A model generated the notes under the pieces. It did not search any database. It worked only from the letters and a program-made list of their open reading frames with translations, and was not told where the DNA came from. From NCBI GenBank assembly GCA_019056595.1, contig CP036163.1:1984001-2048000 (forward strand): DNA of 64,000 nt, given 5' to 3'. Both the position numbers and the translations under genes were made by a program. The DNA comes from Pectobacterium atrosepticum. GTDB lineage: Bacteria > Pseudomonadota > Gammaproteobacteria > Enterobacterales > Enterobacteriaceae. The stretch's first letter is position 1; each line of letters starts with the position of its first letter. Shown one piece after another: positions 21,062 to 32,436 of the stretch.

Positions 21062-21688
21062 ATGACATACATCGTAGCCTTAACAGGCGGTATCGGCAGC
21101 GGGAAAAGCACCGTAGCCGATGAATTTGCCAAATTAGGGACCACTATCGTTGATGCGGATATCATCGCGCGTCAGGTAGTCGAGCCAGGGAAACCCGCAC
21201 TGGATGCCATCAGGCTCCGGTTCGGCGACGCCGTGCTCAATGCCGATGGCTCATTGAACCGTTCTGCGCTACGCCAACGAATTTTCTCCTCGCCAGAGGA
21301 GAAACAGTGGCTGAATAACTTGCTCCATCCGTTGATCCATCAGGAAACACAGGCCCAGTTTCGAGCCATATCCACACCGTACATTCTGTGGGTCGTCCCT
21401 TTACTGGTGGAAAACGGTTTACAACAGCGAGCACAACGTATTCTGGTCGTTGATGTAGACAGAAAAACACAGCTTGAACGCACACTGGCCCGCGATGGTA
21501 TCAGTCTGCAGCAAGCAGAAAACATACTGGCAGTACAGGCAACCCGAGAACAGCGCCTGGCTTGTGCCGATGATATTATTGATAACAGTCGCTGCCCAAA
21601 CGCGCTGGCTCAACAGGTTGCGGAATTACACCGCCATTACCTAGAGCTAGCCGCCTCCGCAGCCGACAGGATGGCTAAGAATGAGTGA
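21062..21688 (+). CDS. coaE: dephospho-CoA kinase
   Basis: Last step of coenzyme A synthesis: ATP-dependent phosphorylation of the ribose 3'-hydroxyl of dephospho-CoA. The protein is 208 aa (E. coli 206). The P-loop GGIGSGKS is at residues 9-16, followed by [14 protein letters not shown] (the DAD motif that binds substrate), the lid ERTLARDG and the adenine loop near [17 protein letters not shown] 21062 has AGGTG just upstream. It overlaps zapD by 8 nt, so they form one transcript with zapD and yacG. In E. coli this gene also follows guaC divergently. The 293 nt upstream hold both promoters; a 69-codon frame there (20856-21065) is not convincing. Confidence 0.96.
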
Positions 21689-22433
21689 CGCTTCCTCAAC
21701 AATTTTATTTGAATATCCGCTGAACGAAAAAACGCGTACCTGGTTGCGTATCGAATCATTATCGCAGCAGTTGCATCAAAACCATTCCCTTACCGATATG
21801 GGAAGTGCTCTGACATTTTTTCGCGCTATCGCCGAGTTGCTTGATGTGCTGGAACGTGGAGACGTGCGTACCGAGTTGCTGAAAGAACTCGAGCGCCAAC
21901 AGCAAAAGCTGCTGCAATGGAGTGATGTGCCGGGCGTTGACATGGAACGCATCCACTCGCTGCGACGTCAGTTGAAAGATCTGTCCAGTACGCTGATGGC
22001 AGCACCACGGATGGGGCAGTTCTTACGAGAGGATCGCCTGATTGGCATGGTACGTCAGCGACTCGGTATTCCCGGCGGTTGTTGCAGTTTCGACCTACCT
22101 ACTCTGCATAGCTGGCTGCATCAGCCTAAGGAACTGCGTGAGCAATTGGTTTTCAGCTGGCTTAATTCTTTGTCGCCGCTCAAACAAGCGCTGGATATGA
22201 TCCTGGAACTGATCCGCCACTCCGGCACATTCCGGCCGCAGACCAGCTTGAATGGTTTCTTTCAGGACAATGCCTCTGATGCTGATCTGCTGCGTTTACG
22301 TCTTGAACAGATGCATCAGCTCTATCCACAAATATCCGGCCATAAGACACGCTATGCCATCCGTTTTCTGCCATTAGATAGCGAAAACGGCCACATTCCT
22401 CCTCGTTTAACGTTTGAACTGGCCTGCTGCTAG
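21681..22433 (+). CDS. zapD: cell division protein ZapD
   Basis: Cytoplasmic FtsZ-binding protein that bundles protofilaments at the Z-ring by contacting the FtsZ C-terminal tail. The protein is 250 aa (E. coli 247). It belongs to a single family (DUF1342) of helical plus beta domains. Conserved segments are [18 protein letters not shown] at the N-terminus, the [19 protein letters not shown] region near residue 115, and the C-terminal beta-rich VRFLPLD-like strand. Its start lies within the coaE 3' end. Its presence next to yacG and close to the ftsZ-containing dcw cluster matches E. coli. Confidence 0.95.
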
Positions 22434-22505
22434 GCTCAGCCCTAACAAACAAAAACGTGTTAAGTATCAAATAGATATTAAGTATAAATAGAGTGAAGAA
22501 ATTTT

Positions 22506-22700
22506 ATGACAACAGAGATTACGACGGTAAAGTGCCCAACCTGCAAGCAGGCGGTCATTTGGGACGCAGCCAGCATCTATCGCCCATTTTGTAGCAAGCG
22601 TTGTCAGCTCATCGATTTGGGAGAATGGGCTGATGAAGAAAAGTGTATTCCGAGTGATGATATGGTTTCAGACAGTGAAGACTGGAGCGAAACGCGCTAA
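22506..22700 (+). CDS. yacG: DNA gyrase inhibitor YacG
   Basis: Small zinc protein, 64 aa, that in E. coli binds GyrB and blocks DNA binding by gyrase. The four zinc ligands are in the usual C-x2-C and C-x3-C spacing: [10 protein letters not shown] and [14 protein letters not shown]. The acidic tail ([16 protein letters not shown]) is typical. It lies 72 nt after zapD, in the same direction, probably in one operon with coaE-zapD. Confidence 0.95.
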   Translation: MTTEITTVKCPTCKQAVIWDAASIYRPFCSKRCQLIDLGEWADEEKCIPSDDMVSDSEDWSETR

Positions 22701-22743
22701 CAGCCACGTTTCGCGATAACGAGTTCAGACAGGCAAGATTCGA

Positions 22744-23139
22744 TTAAAGCGATTTCAGCCAGCGGATCACCTCCGCATTCGCTGGCGGAAACTCGTCCTC
22801 ACGCAACGCCTCCACGCTCACCCAGCGAGATTCCTGACCTTCTCGGCCATAGGGCTCTCCTTGCCACGTTTCAACCAGAAAGAAATGAAGCGTGATGATT
22901 CTCTCCGGCGTAGAAAACGTTTTATCGTTTAGCGGCTGGGGGGCGATGGCCTCGATACCCGTTTCTTCGTGCAGTTCACGAATCAGAGCCTGCTCAGGGG
23001 TTTCGCCCGCTTCAATTTTACCGCCGGGAAACTCCCACATCCCTGCCATATGAACACCATCAGGGCGACGAGCAATGAAATATTGCTGTTCCGTATTACG
23101 GATGATGCCCACCGCGACGGATAACTGTTTTTGCGTCAT
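22744..23139 (-). CDS. mutT: 8-oxo-dGTP diphosphatase MutT
   Basis: Nudix hydrolase that cleaves 8-oxo-dGTP and prevents A:T to C:G transversions. The protein is 131 aa (E. coli 129). The Nudix box reads GGKIEAGETPEQALIRELHEETGI, of which the core is GX5EX7REUXEEXGU (residues about 37-59). ATG 23139 is chosen with AGGA 7 nt upstream, giving MTQKQLSVAVGIIR like the family. A longer frame (to 23202) would cross the secA terminator. It lies downstream of secA on the same strand and converges with yacG. Confidence 0.95.
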   Translation of the reverse strand: MTQKQLSVAVGIIRNTEQQYFIARRPDGVHMAGMWEFPGGKIEAGETPEQALIRELHEETGIEAIAPQPLNDKTFSTPERIITLHFFLVETWQGEPYGREGQESRWVSVEALREDEFPPANAEVIRWLKSL

Positions 23140-23166
23140 GACCATTCCTATCAGATTCTTATCAAG

Positions 23167-23190
23167 TAAAAGGCGGTCAATGACCGCCCT
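23167..23190 (-). terminator. secA terminator
   Basis: On the minus strand GGGCGGTC, a 3-nt loop and GACCGCC are followed by TTTTA, 40 nt after the secA stop. It separates secA from mutT. Confidence 0.75.
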
Positions 23191-23229
23191 TGTACTTATC
23201 ACATTTTAATCACTGGATTTAGCAGTCAA

Positions 23230-25926
23230 TTATTTCTGTAAGCGACCGTGGCACTGCTTATATTTCTTGCCTGAACCACATGGGCAAGGATCGTTACGTC
23301 CAATTTTACGGTCTGCCTGCGCCGGTGAACCCGTATTGAGGCTGTCTTCTTCCTGATGACTAAACTGCTGTTGCTGCGCTAAACGCTCAGCTTCTTCACG
23401 GCGTTGCAGCTCCAACGCTTCGATTTCTTCCGGCATTCTCACCTGAACTTTGCTCAACGTACTGATCACTTCATATTTCAGTGATTCCAACATCGCGGCA
23501 AACATAGAGAACGACTCACGCTTATATTCTTGTTTCGGATCTTTCTGTGCATAACCACGTAAATGGATGCCCTGACGCAGGTAATCCATTGCCGCCAGAT
23601 GCTCTTTCCACAAGGAATCCAGTGTCTGCAACATCACGCCTTTTTCGAAGTTGCGCATGACTTCATCGCCAACCACTTCTTCTTTGCGATGATAAACGTC
23701 AAGCGCCTGCTGGAAAATACGCTCACGCAGCGTTTCTTCGTGCAGTTCAGGCTCTTTATCCAGCCACGCCTTAATAGGCATATCCAGATCGAAATCGTTC
23801 TTCAGGCGCTGTTCCAGGCCTTCCGTATCCCACATTTCTTCCAGAGACTGCGGCGGAATATAGCTGTCGATGGTCGTTTTAAACACATCCTCACGAATAC
23901 TGGTGATGGTTTCACTGATATCGGACACGTCCAGCAGTTCGTTACGCTGCGTGTAGATCGCACGACGTTGGTCGCTCGCTACATCGTCATATTCCAGCAG
24001 CTGTTTACGAATATCAAAGTTACGGCTTTCCACTTTACGCTGTGCGTTAGCAATAGCCTTGGTGACCCACGGGTGCTCAATGGCTTCACCTGGTTTCATA
24101 CCCAGTTTACGCATCATGTTAGAAACACGATCGGACGCAAAAATACGCATCAGCGCATCTTCCATCGACAGGTAGAAGCGTGATGAACCCGCATCCCCCT
24201 GACGACCGGAACGGCCACGAAGCTGGTTATCGATACGACGAGATTCATGGCGCTCAGTACCGATAATGTGCAAGCCGCCCGCCGCCAGCACAGCATCATG
24301 ACGCACTTTCCAGGCTGCTTTAATTTCTGCAATTTGCTCATCATCTGGGTTTTCCAGATGTGCCACTTCTGCCTGCCAGCTACCACCCAAGACGATGTCC
24401 GTACCGCGACCGGCCATGTTGGTTGCGATAGTGACAGCGCCAGACTGCCCGGCCTGAGCAACGATATCTGCTTCCATCGCGTGGAACTTCGCATTCAACA
24501 CACTGTGTTTGATGCCCGCTTTCTCCAGCGCCTGAGAAACCACTTCTGATTTCTCAATGGAGATCGTACCAACCAGAATCGGTTGACCTTTTACGGAGCG
24601 GTCTTTGATATCTTCAATGATGGCATCGATTTTTTCCTGCTCGGTCATGTAGACCAGATCAGGCAAGTCTTTACGAATCATCGGACGGTTGGTCGGCACC
24701 ACAATCGTATCCAGCTTATAAATGGAGCTGAACTCGAAAGCTTCGGTATCTGCCGTACCCGTCATACCTGCCAGTTTTTCATACAAGCGGAAGTAGTTTT
24801 GGAAGGTAATGGAAGCCAGCGTCTGGTTTTCATTCTGAATGGCCACCTTCTCTTTCGCTTCCACAGCCTGATGCAGGCCATCGGACCAGCGACGCCCCTG
24901 CATGGTACGTCCAGTGTGTTCATCAACGATGATAACTTCACCGTCTTTTACAATATAATCCACATCGCGGGCAAACAGCACATGCGCACGCAGCGCGGCA
25001 GTAACATGGTGCATCAGCATAATGTTCGTCGGAGAGTACAGTGATTCCCCCTCTTCCATAATGCCTTCTTTCACCAGCAGCTCTTCCACCAGAACCAGAC
25101 CACGCTCGGTGAGGTTCACCTGACGCGCTTTCTCATCAACAGAGAAATGGCCTTCGCCGTGGAAAGTATCCGAATCCTCTTTATCCTGACGAATCAGGTG
25201 AGGAATAATTTTATTGACGCTGATATAAAGCTCGGAACTGTCTTCAGCCGGGCCGGAAATAATCAGTGGCGTACGCGCTTCATCTATCAGGATGGAGTCA
25301 ACCTCATCCACCAGCGCATAGTACAATTTACGCTGCACACGTTCTTCCGGGCTGAAAGCCATGTTGTCACGCAGGTAGTCAAAACCGTATTCGTTATTGG
25401 TACCGTAGGTAATATCTGCGGCATAAGCTTCACGCTTCGCTGGTGCAGGCATCCCCGGCAGGTTGATACCCACGCTCAGGCCAAGGAATTCAAACAAAGG
25501 ACGGTTATTTTCGGCATCACGCTGTGCCAGATAATCGTTCACGGTAACCACATGTACGCCACGGCCAGTCAGCGCGTTCAGGTACGCAGGTAACGTTGCT
25601 GTCAGCGTTTTACCTTCACCAGTACGCATCTCCGCAATACACCGCTCGTTCAGCACCATACCGCCAAGAAGCTGCACGTCGAAGTGACGCATGCCAAAGA
25701 CACGCTTACTGGATTCACGCACCACGGCGAAGGCTTCCGGCAGCAGGTTCTCCAGCTTTTCGCCTTTTTCCAGACGAACACGGAACTCCAGCGTTTTCGC
25801 TTGCAGCTCCTCATCTGAAAGTTTTTCCATTTCTGGTTCTAAACGACTAATAACATCGACATTTTTACGCATACGACGCAGCGTACGATCGTTACGGCTA
25901 CCAAAAATTTTGGTTAGGATATTCAT
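23230..25926 (-). CDS. secA: preprotein translocase ATPase SecA
   Basis: Motor ATPase of the Sec pathway that drives preproteins through SecYEG. The protein is 898 aa (E. coli 901). Features: Walker A MRTGEGKT, the DEAD-like [25 protein letters not shown]-type motif ([13 protein letters not shown]), helicase motif [11 protein letters not shown] near residue 570, and the C-terminal SecB-binding zinc site [17 protein letters not shown] 25926 gives the family start [21 protein letters not shown]; the frame continues upstream without support. The gene follows secM by 117 nt, so its translation should be set by SecM-dependent ribosome stalling, as in E. coli. Confidence 0.97.
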   Translation of the reverse strand: MNILTKIFGSRNDRTLRRMRKNVDVISRLEPEMEKLSDEELQAKTLEFRVRLEKGEKLENLLPEAFAVVRESSKRVFGMRHFDVQLLGGMVLNERCIAEMRTGEGKTLTATLPAYLNALTGRGVHVVTVNDYLAQRDAENNRPLFEFLGLSVGINLPGMPAPAKREAYAADITYGTNNEYGFDYLRDNMAFSPEERVQRKLYYALVDEVDSILIDEARTPLIISGPAEDSSELYISVNKIIPHLIRQDKEDSDTFHGEGHFSVDEKARQVNLTERGLVLVEELLVKEGIMEEGESLYSPTNIMLMHHVTAALRAHVLFARDVDYIVKDGEVIIVDEHTGRTMQGRRWSDGLHQAVEAKEKVAIQNENQTLASITFQNYFRLYEKLAGMTGTADTEAFEFSSIYKLDTIVVPTNRPMIRKDLPDLVYMTEQEKIDAIIEDIKDRSVKGQPILVGTISIEKSEVVSQALEKAGIKHSVLNAKFHAMEADIVAQAGQSGAVTIATNMAGRGTDIVLGGSWQAEVAHLENPDDEQIAEIKAAWKVRHDAVLAAGGLHIIGTERHESRRIDNQLRGRSGRQGDAGSSRFYLSMEDALMRIFASDRVSNMMRKLGMKPGEAIEHPWVTKAIANAQRKVESRNFDIRKQLLEYDDVASDQRRAIYTQRNELLDVSDISETITSIREDVFKTTIDSYIPPQSLEEMWDTEGLEQRLKNDFDLDMPIKAWLDKEPELHEETLRERIFQQALDVYHRKEEVVGDEVMRNFEKGVMLQTLDSLWKEHLAAMDYLRQGIHLRGYAQKDPKQEYKRESFSMFAAMLESLKYEVISTLSKVQVRMPEEIEALELQRREEAERLAQQQQFSHQEEDSLNTGSPAQADRKIGRNDPCPCGSGKKYKQCHGRLQK

Positions 25927-26043
25927 GACCATAATAATTTTAATCTCACAAGTGCCACGTATCCAGTGGCAACACAATATCGAAAACCTGAGAAACTCAG
26001 CAAAAACGAGAGAAATTTCTTCAGCTAATTATCTATTACACTT

Positions 26044-26559
26044 TCAGCTGAGAAGGTAGGGTCCTGCACGGATGCCGCGGATTTGGGCAAGCCAGATGCC
26101 GATTTGATGATGTGCCTGAGGATAAAAAGTGACTCGTCCAGCATGGGGGGAGATCACAAAGGGAAACTGGGAATCCTGCGTCAGCAACGCATTTAGCGTA
26201 TCCAGTAACACCAGAGAATGGGGCTGTAGTTCGTCAACCTGTTGGGCATTGGCCGTCTGTGGCGTCGTCAATGCAAAGGAAAGGTGGCGGATTACCGTAC
26301 GAATCGCATGCTGATGCCAGTAATCAACGCTATAGGACGAGCGCCGATGCGCTTCCTTTAGCGCCACCAGATCGGTAAGGCTTAGTGATACACTATTCTG
26401 GCGACTAACACTGGAGGCTGAATTAGGGTGTGAGACAATATCCTGTGATTCATTCAGGCTTGTCGGCAGACCAAGACTCGCCGCAACCATCCCTAATAAG
26501 AGATGCGGCCAGAAATAACGTCTGCCAAATTGTCGCCAACGATTTAGAATACCAATCAC
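26044..26559 (-). CDS. secM: secretion monitor SecM
   Basis: Regulatory exported peptide whose translation arrest opens the secA ribosome binding site when secretion is slow. The protein is 171 aa and uses a GTG start like E. coli. It has a long N-terminal region with a signal anchor (RRYFWPHLLLGMVAASLG) and the conserved SVDYWHQHAIRTVIRHLSFA. The arrest segment near the C-terminus is GIWLAQIRGIRAGPYLLS. Trp, Gly, Ile, Arg, Ala, Gly and Pro of the E. coli motif FxxxxWIxxxxGIRAGP are kept, but the first Phe is replaced by His and the Ile after Trp by Leu. It is immediately upstream of secA. No separate terminator lies between them. Confidence 0.93.
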   Translation of the reverse strand: MIGILNRWRQFGRRYFWPHLLLGMVAASLGLPTSLNESQDIVSHPNSASSVSRQNSVSLSLTDLVALKEAHRRSSYSVDYWHQHAIRTVIRHLSFALTTPQTANAQQVDELQPHSLVLLDTLNALLTQDSQFPFVISPHAGRVTFYPQAHHQIGIWLAQIRGIRAGPYLLS

Positions 26560-26586
26560 GAGTTAACATCCACCGGAGCCAGGTCT

Positions 26587-27114
26587 ATGCGTGATAGCCG
26601 CCCACAATCACTGGAATTTCTGTTTGATAGCGCATCAATGTCGGGTAAAGGCCCGCTACAAGATGTGCAACAGCGCGCTATCGCCTTATTAAAACTCAAC
26701 CGTGCCGTACGCGGATTACTGCCTGCACCGTTGCACCCATGGTGCCGCGTCGCTAATTACCGGCAAGGTTTGCTGATACTGGAAACCGCCAACGCCAGTT
26801 GGCTGATGCGGTTACGTTACGAACAGCCTGCGTTGCTCTCTGCATTACGCGCACAAATATTACCATCATTGGCTTCAATCGACATCAGGATTAATCCAAC
26901 GCTTGCCGCAAAAGGGCATGAAATCGTGAAAAATAGTGACATTTCAGCGACAGGGAACACCGACAGCAAACCGTTGCGTCAGTTGAGTGAACAAAGTGCG
27001 GAGACATTGAGGACGTTAGCAGGCAATAGCCCAGAAAAACTCAGAAAGATATTAGAACGACTGGCTTCACTGGCCGGAGAGAGTACCAGTAAAACCAGTC
27101 GTAATAAGAAGTGA
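26587..27114 (+). CDS. DUF721 / DciA-like protein
   Basis: Protein of 175 aa, divergent from secM. The N-terminal 110 residues carry the DUF721 pattern: a helix with LLKLNRAVRGLLP, then WCRVANYRQGLLILETANASWLMRLRYEQPALLSAL, which is the KH-like fold seen in DciA, a replicative helicase operator in bacteria that lack DnaC. The C-terminal 60 residues are polar and rich in Ser, Lys and Glu. E. coli has no such gene next to secM. Whether it still acts on DnaB here is unknown; it may be a relict. An ATG at 26587 with AGCCAGGT upstream is used. It ends 12 nt from the convergent lpxC. Confidence 0.75.
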   Translation: MRDSRPQSLEFLFDSASMSGKGPLQDVQQRAIALLKLNRAVRGLLPAPLHPWCRVANYRQGLLILETANASWLMRLRYEQPALLSALRAQILPSLASIDIRINPTLAAKGHEIVKNSDISATGNTDSKPLRQLSEQSAETLRTLAGNSPEKLRKILERLASLAGESTSKTSRNKK

Positions 27115-27126
27115 CTACTTCAGGTG

Positions 27127-28077
<951 letters not shown>

Positions 28078-28148
28078 CTAGTATAGACCAAGCTCGGGGG
28101 CACAGTTTAGCACAAAGAGCGGAGATTCCAACGTTATCTGGCAGCAAA

Positions 28149-29300
28149 TTAGTCTGCCTGCTTACGCAGAAACGCCGGAATATCCAGATAGTCTGGCTCT
28201 TTATTCGTCTGCGGATTCTGGTCGTTAACCACTTTGGCAGCCGGTTTTTCCTGCGCCAGCGGTGTCATACCGTGTTGCTGGTAACGATGATCCATCACAG
28301 GCTGACTAGCTTGCTTATTCGTCACCAGAGTAATCTCAGGACGTTTGTCCATGCCGATCCCCGTTGCAACAACCGTCACACGCAGTTCATCATTCATTTC
28401 AGGATCAAGCGACGTACCGATCACTACTGTCGCATTGTCGGATGCGAATGCACGGATGGTGTTACCTACCGTCTCGAACTCATCCAGACGCAGGTCGAAG
28501 CCCGCAGTGATGTTGACCAACACGCCACGTGCGCCAGACAGATCGATATCTTCCAGCAGTGGGCTGGAGATCGCCATTTCTGCTGCTTCTTCTGCACGGT
28601 CTTCACCGCGCGCAACACCGGATCCCATCATGGCATAACCCATTTCGGACATCACGGTACGTACGTCTGCAAAGTCGACGTTCATCAGGCCAGGACGCGT
28701 GATCAGCTCGGCAATACCCTGCACCGCACCTTTCAGTACATCATTTGCCGCGCCAAATGCATCCAGCAGGGAAATACCGCGCCCCAGCACTTTCAGCAGC
28801 TTGTCGTTTGGAATCGTGATCAGCGAGTCGACGTGCTTAGACAGCTCGGCGATACCCTGCTCCGCAAACGCCATGCGCTTTTTGCCTTCAAAGTTGAAAG
28901 GCTTGGTCACCACAGCAACGGTCAGAATGCCCAGGTCTTTTGCTACTTCGGCCACAACCGGTGCAGCACCTGTACCCGTACCACCGCCCATACCTGCGGC
29001 GATAAACACCATGTCTGCACCTTCCAGTGCTGCACGTAGTGCTTCACGATCTTCTTCAGCCGAATTACGGCCAACTTCCGGGTTAGCGCCTGCGCCCAAA
29101 CCTTTCGTGATGCCGCTACCGATCTGAATCGTCTGGCCAACAGCCGTTTTACGTAATGCCTGCGCATCCGTGTTGACCGCAAAGAATTCGACGCCTTCGA
29201 TGCGCTCGCGCACCATGTGTTCGACGGCGTTACCGCCGCCGCCGCCGACGCCGATGACTTTAATCACCGCGTCGTTGGTTAATTCCATTGGTTCAAACAT
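28149..29300 (-). CDS. ftsZ: cell division GTPase FtsZ
   Basis: Tubulin homologue that forms the Z-ring. The protein is 383 aa as in E. coli. The GTP signature [10 protein letters not shown] is near residue 104, and the T7 synergy loop [11 protein letters not shown] near 207. The flexible linker is Gln/Lys/Pro-rich (about 320-365). The C-terminal tail [14 protein letters not shown] binds FtsA, ZipA, ZapD and MinC. It starts 68 nt after ftsA. Transcription comes partly from promoters inside ftsQ and ftsA in E. coli; I did not resolve them here. Confidence 0.98.
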   Translation of the reverse strand: MFEPMELTNDAVIKVIGVGGGGGNAVEHMVRERIEGVEFFAVNTDAQALRKTAVGQTIQIGSGITKGLGAGANPEVGRNSAEEDREALRAALEGADMVFIAAGMGGGTGTGAAPVVAEVAKDLGILTVAVVTKPFNFEGKKRMAFAEQGIAELSKHVDSLITIPNDKLLKVLGRGISLLDAFGAANDVLKGAVQGIAELITRPGLMNVDFADVRTVMSEMGYAMMGSGVARGEDRAEEAAEMAISSPLLEDIDLSGARGVLVNITAGFDLRLDEFETVGNTIRAFASDNATVVIGTSLDPEMNDELRVTVVATGIGMDKRPEITLVTNKQASQPVMDHRYQQHGMTPLAQEKPAAKVVNDQNPQTNKEPDYLDIPAFLRKQAD

Positions 29301-29368
29301 AATTTCTCTCCGTTTGTGCCTGTAACTGCGAGATCATAAAACTGTGCCAGGTGATCTCTTTGATAAAA

Positions 29369-30625
29369 TTAAAATTCTTTCCTCAACCAGCTGTTGATTC
29401 TCTTGAACCAGTTGCTCACTGAGGCACGTTTTTCGACTTCATGCTCACCACCTAGGTGAGATTCTTTTCCGTAATGGAGCAACCCAACCGCCGTTGAGTA
29501 ATAAGGCTCTTGGGCATAATCCGTCAGCCCTGTTATATTCATTGGTTGTCCAATACGCACCTGTGTGTGGAACACACGCTGCGCACAGGCCGCCAGACCG
29601 TCTATTTGCGCGGCACCGCCCGTCAGCACAATCCCTGCCGCCAGATGGTGTTTCACGCCTTGTTGACGCAACTGCTCCTGCAACTGTAAAAGTTCATCGT
29701 TCACCAGATTCAACAGCTCGGTGTAACGTGGTTCAATCACTTCCGCCAATGTCTGTCTTTGCAGACTGCGGGGTGGACGTCCTCCAACGCTCGGGACCTC
29801 CACATTCTCATCTTTGCCGACGATTGCGCCTAATGCACAACCATGGCGTACCTTGATCGCTTCGGCATCCGTCGGCGGTGTGCCAAACGCATAGGCAATG
29901 TCGCTTGTAACTACATTGCCAGCATACGGAATCACTTTAGTGTGTCGCAATGCGCCGCCGGTATAGACCGCGATATCCATTGTACCGCCACCGATATCGA
30001 CTACACACACACCCAGCTCACGTTCGTCTTCTGTCAGCACCGCATAGCTGGATGCCAGCCCTGCAAAAATCAGTTGGTCGACCTTTAAGCCACAGCGTTC
30101 AACAGCTTTGACAATATTCTTAGCCATATCGTTATGGCAGGTTATCAGGTGGACTTTCGCCTGCATGCGCACGCCGGATAAGCCAACCGGGTTTTTAATC
30201 CCTTCCTGATAATCGATCGCGTATTCCTGTGGGATCACATGGAGAACTCGGTGCTCATCGCGCACGCGCACAGACTTGGCGGTGTGTACCACGCTTTCTA
30301 CGTCGTCCTGCGTAACCTCTTCTTCTGAAATAGGCACCATCCCTATTTCATTCTGGCAACTGATGTGTTTTCCCGACAGCGCCAGATACACGGAAGAGAT
30401 CTGGCAGTCTGCCATCAACTCAGCCTGATCAATAGCGCGCTGAACACATTTAACGACCGATTCCAGATCGTTTACGCCACCTTTATCCATACCGCGTGAC
30501 GGGCAACTGCCCACGCCAATAATATTGACCATGCCATCGGGCAGAACTTCCCCTACCAGCGCAGCCACTTTTGCTGTACCGATTTCCAGCCCAACTACCA
30601 GTTTTCTGTCCGTCGACTTGATCAT
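29369..30625 (-). CDS. ftsA: cell division protein FtsA
   Basis: Actin-like ATPase that tethers FtsZ to the membrane and recruits later divisome proteins. The protein is 418 aa (E. coli 420). Phosphate-binding segments are [17 protein letters not shown] near the N-terminus and [14 protein letters not shown] near residue 210, with [11 protein letters not shown] near 335. The C-terminal amphipathic membrane-targeting helix is present ([16 protein letters not shown]). The start overlaps the ftsQ stop (ATGA). Confidence 0.97.
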   Translation of the reverse strand: MIKSTDRKLVVGLEIGTAKVAALVGEVLPDGMVNIIGVGSCPSRGMDKGGVNDLESVVKCVQRAIDQAELMADCQISSVYLALSGKHISCQNEIGMVPISEEEVTQDDVESVVHTAKSVRVRDEHRVLHVIPQEYAIDYQEGIKNPVGLSGVRMQAKVHLITCHNDMAKNIVKAVERCGLKVDQLIFAGLASSYAVLTEDERELGVCVVDIGGGTMDIAVYTGGALRHTKVIPYAGNVVTSDIAYAFGTPPTDAEAIKVRHGCALGAIVGKDENVEVPSVGGRPPRSLQRQTLAEVIEPRYTELLNLVNDELLQLQEQLRQQGVKHHLAAGIVLTGGAAQIDGLAACAQRVFHTQVRIGQPMNITGLTDYAQEPYYSTAVGLLHYGKESHLGGEHEVEKRASVSNWFKRINSWLRKEF

Positions 30626-31506
30626 TGTTGTTTAGCCTGTGCCTGTTTCTGGTTACTGTTCTGTTGCTGATCAATGTCTTGTTGCTGACCAACTCGCTGC
30701 CGATCAACGTTTTGTTGATCAAGCAAGGCTGGAGCCCAACCTATCGCGGCCCCGCTGTCGTACCGCAAGTCCACATGGCTGAGACGTTTGTTTTCGCTCT
30801 GAGCCTGCCGCTGCAACAGCGGGTACAGCTCGATAAAGCGTTGCAGACGTTTAGCCCTATCATCCCGCCCTAATTCAAGGCGAGTATCATCATCTAATCC
30901 TAGCTGCCACGAATGTCGCGCACTCATCGCAACCATCTTTAACGTAAACTTTCCAGCAGCCAGCGTCTGATTCATTGTGCGATAACCTTCCAGCACCTCT
31001 GCCTCACTACCTTCCGGGCCATACAGCAGTGGCAGCTTGCGATTACCAATGCGTTCGGCAGGTACACTGAACGAATTTCCTTCCGCATCAACCATTAGCT
31101 GATCATTCCAACGCGCAACCGGAACATATTCAACCAGATGAATCTTTAATTCGTCCGGCCACTGCTTACGCACGCTAGCCTGCTTTATCCACGATAGACG
31201 CTCGATCTGCTGCTGGATCACATTCACATCTTGTGTCATGAACGTTCCAGGCGACCCCAACGACAAAATTGCCTGACGGATATCGTCGTTGGTGGTGTAC
31301 TGCCTTTCCCCTGTTACTGCCATGCGGGAGAGCGGCAAGCGGCTGGCATCTTTCATCCACCCCACCACCATCCAGCCTCCCCAGACGATCGTCCCTATCA
31401 CCATCAGCAGGAAAATTACTCCTGCTAATTGGCCTCCATTACTGCGACGTGTTCCTTTCGTCGGTTCTGGCTCTCGTCCGCGTGTATTCAGCGCTGCCTG
31501 CGACAT
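30622..31506 (-). CDS. ftsQ: cell division protein FtsQ
   Basis: Single-pass inner-membrane protein, part of the FtsQLB complex that activates septal peptidoglycan synthesis. The protein is 294 aa (E. coli 276). It has a cytoplasmic N-terminus, one TM (about residues 26-46, [20 protein letters not shown]), the POTRA domain ([21 protein letters not shown], about 58-126) and the beta domain with [14 protein letters not shown] near residue 262. The last 30 residues are unusually rich in Gln (QQQ runs) and account for the extra length. ATG 31506 gives the family start [12 protein letters not shown]. It starts 1 nt after the ddlB stop. Confidence 0.96.
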   Translation of the reverse strand: MSQAALNTRGREPEPTKGTRRSNGGQLAGVIFLLMVIGTIVWGGWMVVGWMKDASRLPLSRMAVTGERQYTTNDDIRQAILSLGSPGTFMTQDVNVIQQQIERLSWIKQASVRKQWPDELKIHLVEYVPVARWNDQLMVDAEGNSFSVPAERIGNRKLPLLYGPEGSEAEVLEGYRTMNQTLAAGKFTLKMVAMSARHSWQLGLDDDTRLELGRDDRAKRLQRFIELYPLLQRQAQSENKRLSHVDLRYDSGAAIGWAPALLDQQNVDRQRVGQQQDIDQQQNSNQKQAQAKQQ

Positions 31507-31507
31507 A

Positions 31508-32428
31508 TCAGCCAGCAAGCTCCAGAATTTTCACGACCAATTGCGAGAAAGTCAGGCCACGTTGACGCGCCGCCATAGGAACCAGACTGTGGCTCGTCAT
31601 CCCCGGAGAGGTATTCACTTCAAGCAGGTAGAAAGCGTCGTCGCTATCCAGCATAAAATCGACACGTCCCCATCCGCTGCAATCTACCGCACGATAAGCC
31701 GCCATCGCCAATGCAGCTAACGCTTGCTCTTGCTCGTCTGACAAACCACTCGGACAGAAATACTGCGTATCATCCGATAAATACTTCGCTTCATAATCGT
31801 AAAACGTACCCGCGGGTTGAATACGAATAGAAGGCAATACCTCATCACCTAGGATAGCAACCGTATACTCTGGACCGCTCAGCCATTTTTCGACCAGAAC
31901 ATCGTCATCGTGGCGGAATGCTTCTTCCAGTGCGGCAGGCAGGTCGCTAAGCGTATTCACTTTGCTCATACCCACACTGGAACCTTCACGGCTTGGCTTG
32001 ACGATCAGCGGCAACCCGAGATGGGTGAACTGCGCCAATAACGTATTCGCTTCCGTATCTAAATATTGGCGACGATCCAGCGCCACATAAGGCGACACCG
32101 GCAACCCCACCGCTTGCCACACCTGTTTGGTTCGGAGCTTATCCATCGTCAGTGCAGATGCCATGACGCCGCTACCGGTATAAGGCAACCCCAGAAATTC
32201 CAGAACACCCTGCAATGTGCCATCTTCACCACCACGACCATGCAAGGCGATAAAAACGTTGGTAAAACCTTCTTCTTTCAACGTCGTCACAGGGAAGTCA
32301 CGCGTATCAACCGCATGCGCATTGATGCCCGCTTCTTTCAGGCCAGCCAAAACCGCCTGACCGGAAAGTAACGACACTTCACGTTCGGCAGAGGTTCCAC
32401 CAAGCAATACAGCAACTTTCTCAGTCAT
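31508..32428 (-). CDS. ddlB: D-alanine--D-alanine ligase B
   Basis: ATP-grasp ligase making D-Ala-D-Ala for lipid II. The protein is 306 aa, the E. coli length. Motifs: [18 protein letters not shown] (substrate-binding N-terminus with Glu15), [36 protein letters not shown] (ATP-binding Lys and Ser), [14 protein letters not shown] (omega loop) and [19 protein letters not shown] (Mg2+ ligands). ATG 32428 is chosen over one four codons upstream because [11 protein letters not shown] is the family start. It lies 8 nt after murC. Confidence 0.97.
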   Translation of the reverse strand: MTEKVAVLLGGTSAEREVSLLSGQAVLAGLKEAGINAHAVDTRDFPVTTLKEEGFTNVFIALHGRGGEDGTLQGVLEFLGLPYTGSGVMASALTMDKLRTKQVWQAVGLPVSPYVALDRRQYLDTEANTLLAQFTHLGLPLIVKPSREGSSVGMSKVNTLSDLPAALEEAFRHDDDVLVEKWLSGPEYTVAILGDEVLPSIRIQPAGTFYDYEAKYLSDDTQYFCPSGLSDEQEQALAALAMAAYRAVDCSGWGRVDFMLDSDDAFYLLEVNTSPGMTSHSLVPMAARQRGLTFSQLVVKILELAG

Positions 32429-32436
32429 GATGTTCC

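Noticed and set aside
20856-21065. 69-codon frame upstream of coaE
   Set aside because: It covers the guaC-coaE promoter region, has no ribosome site and no coding character.
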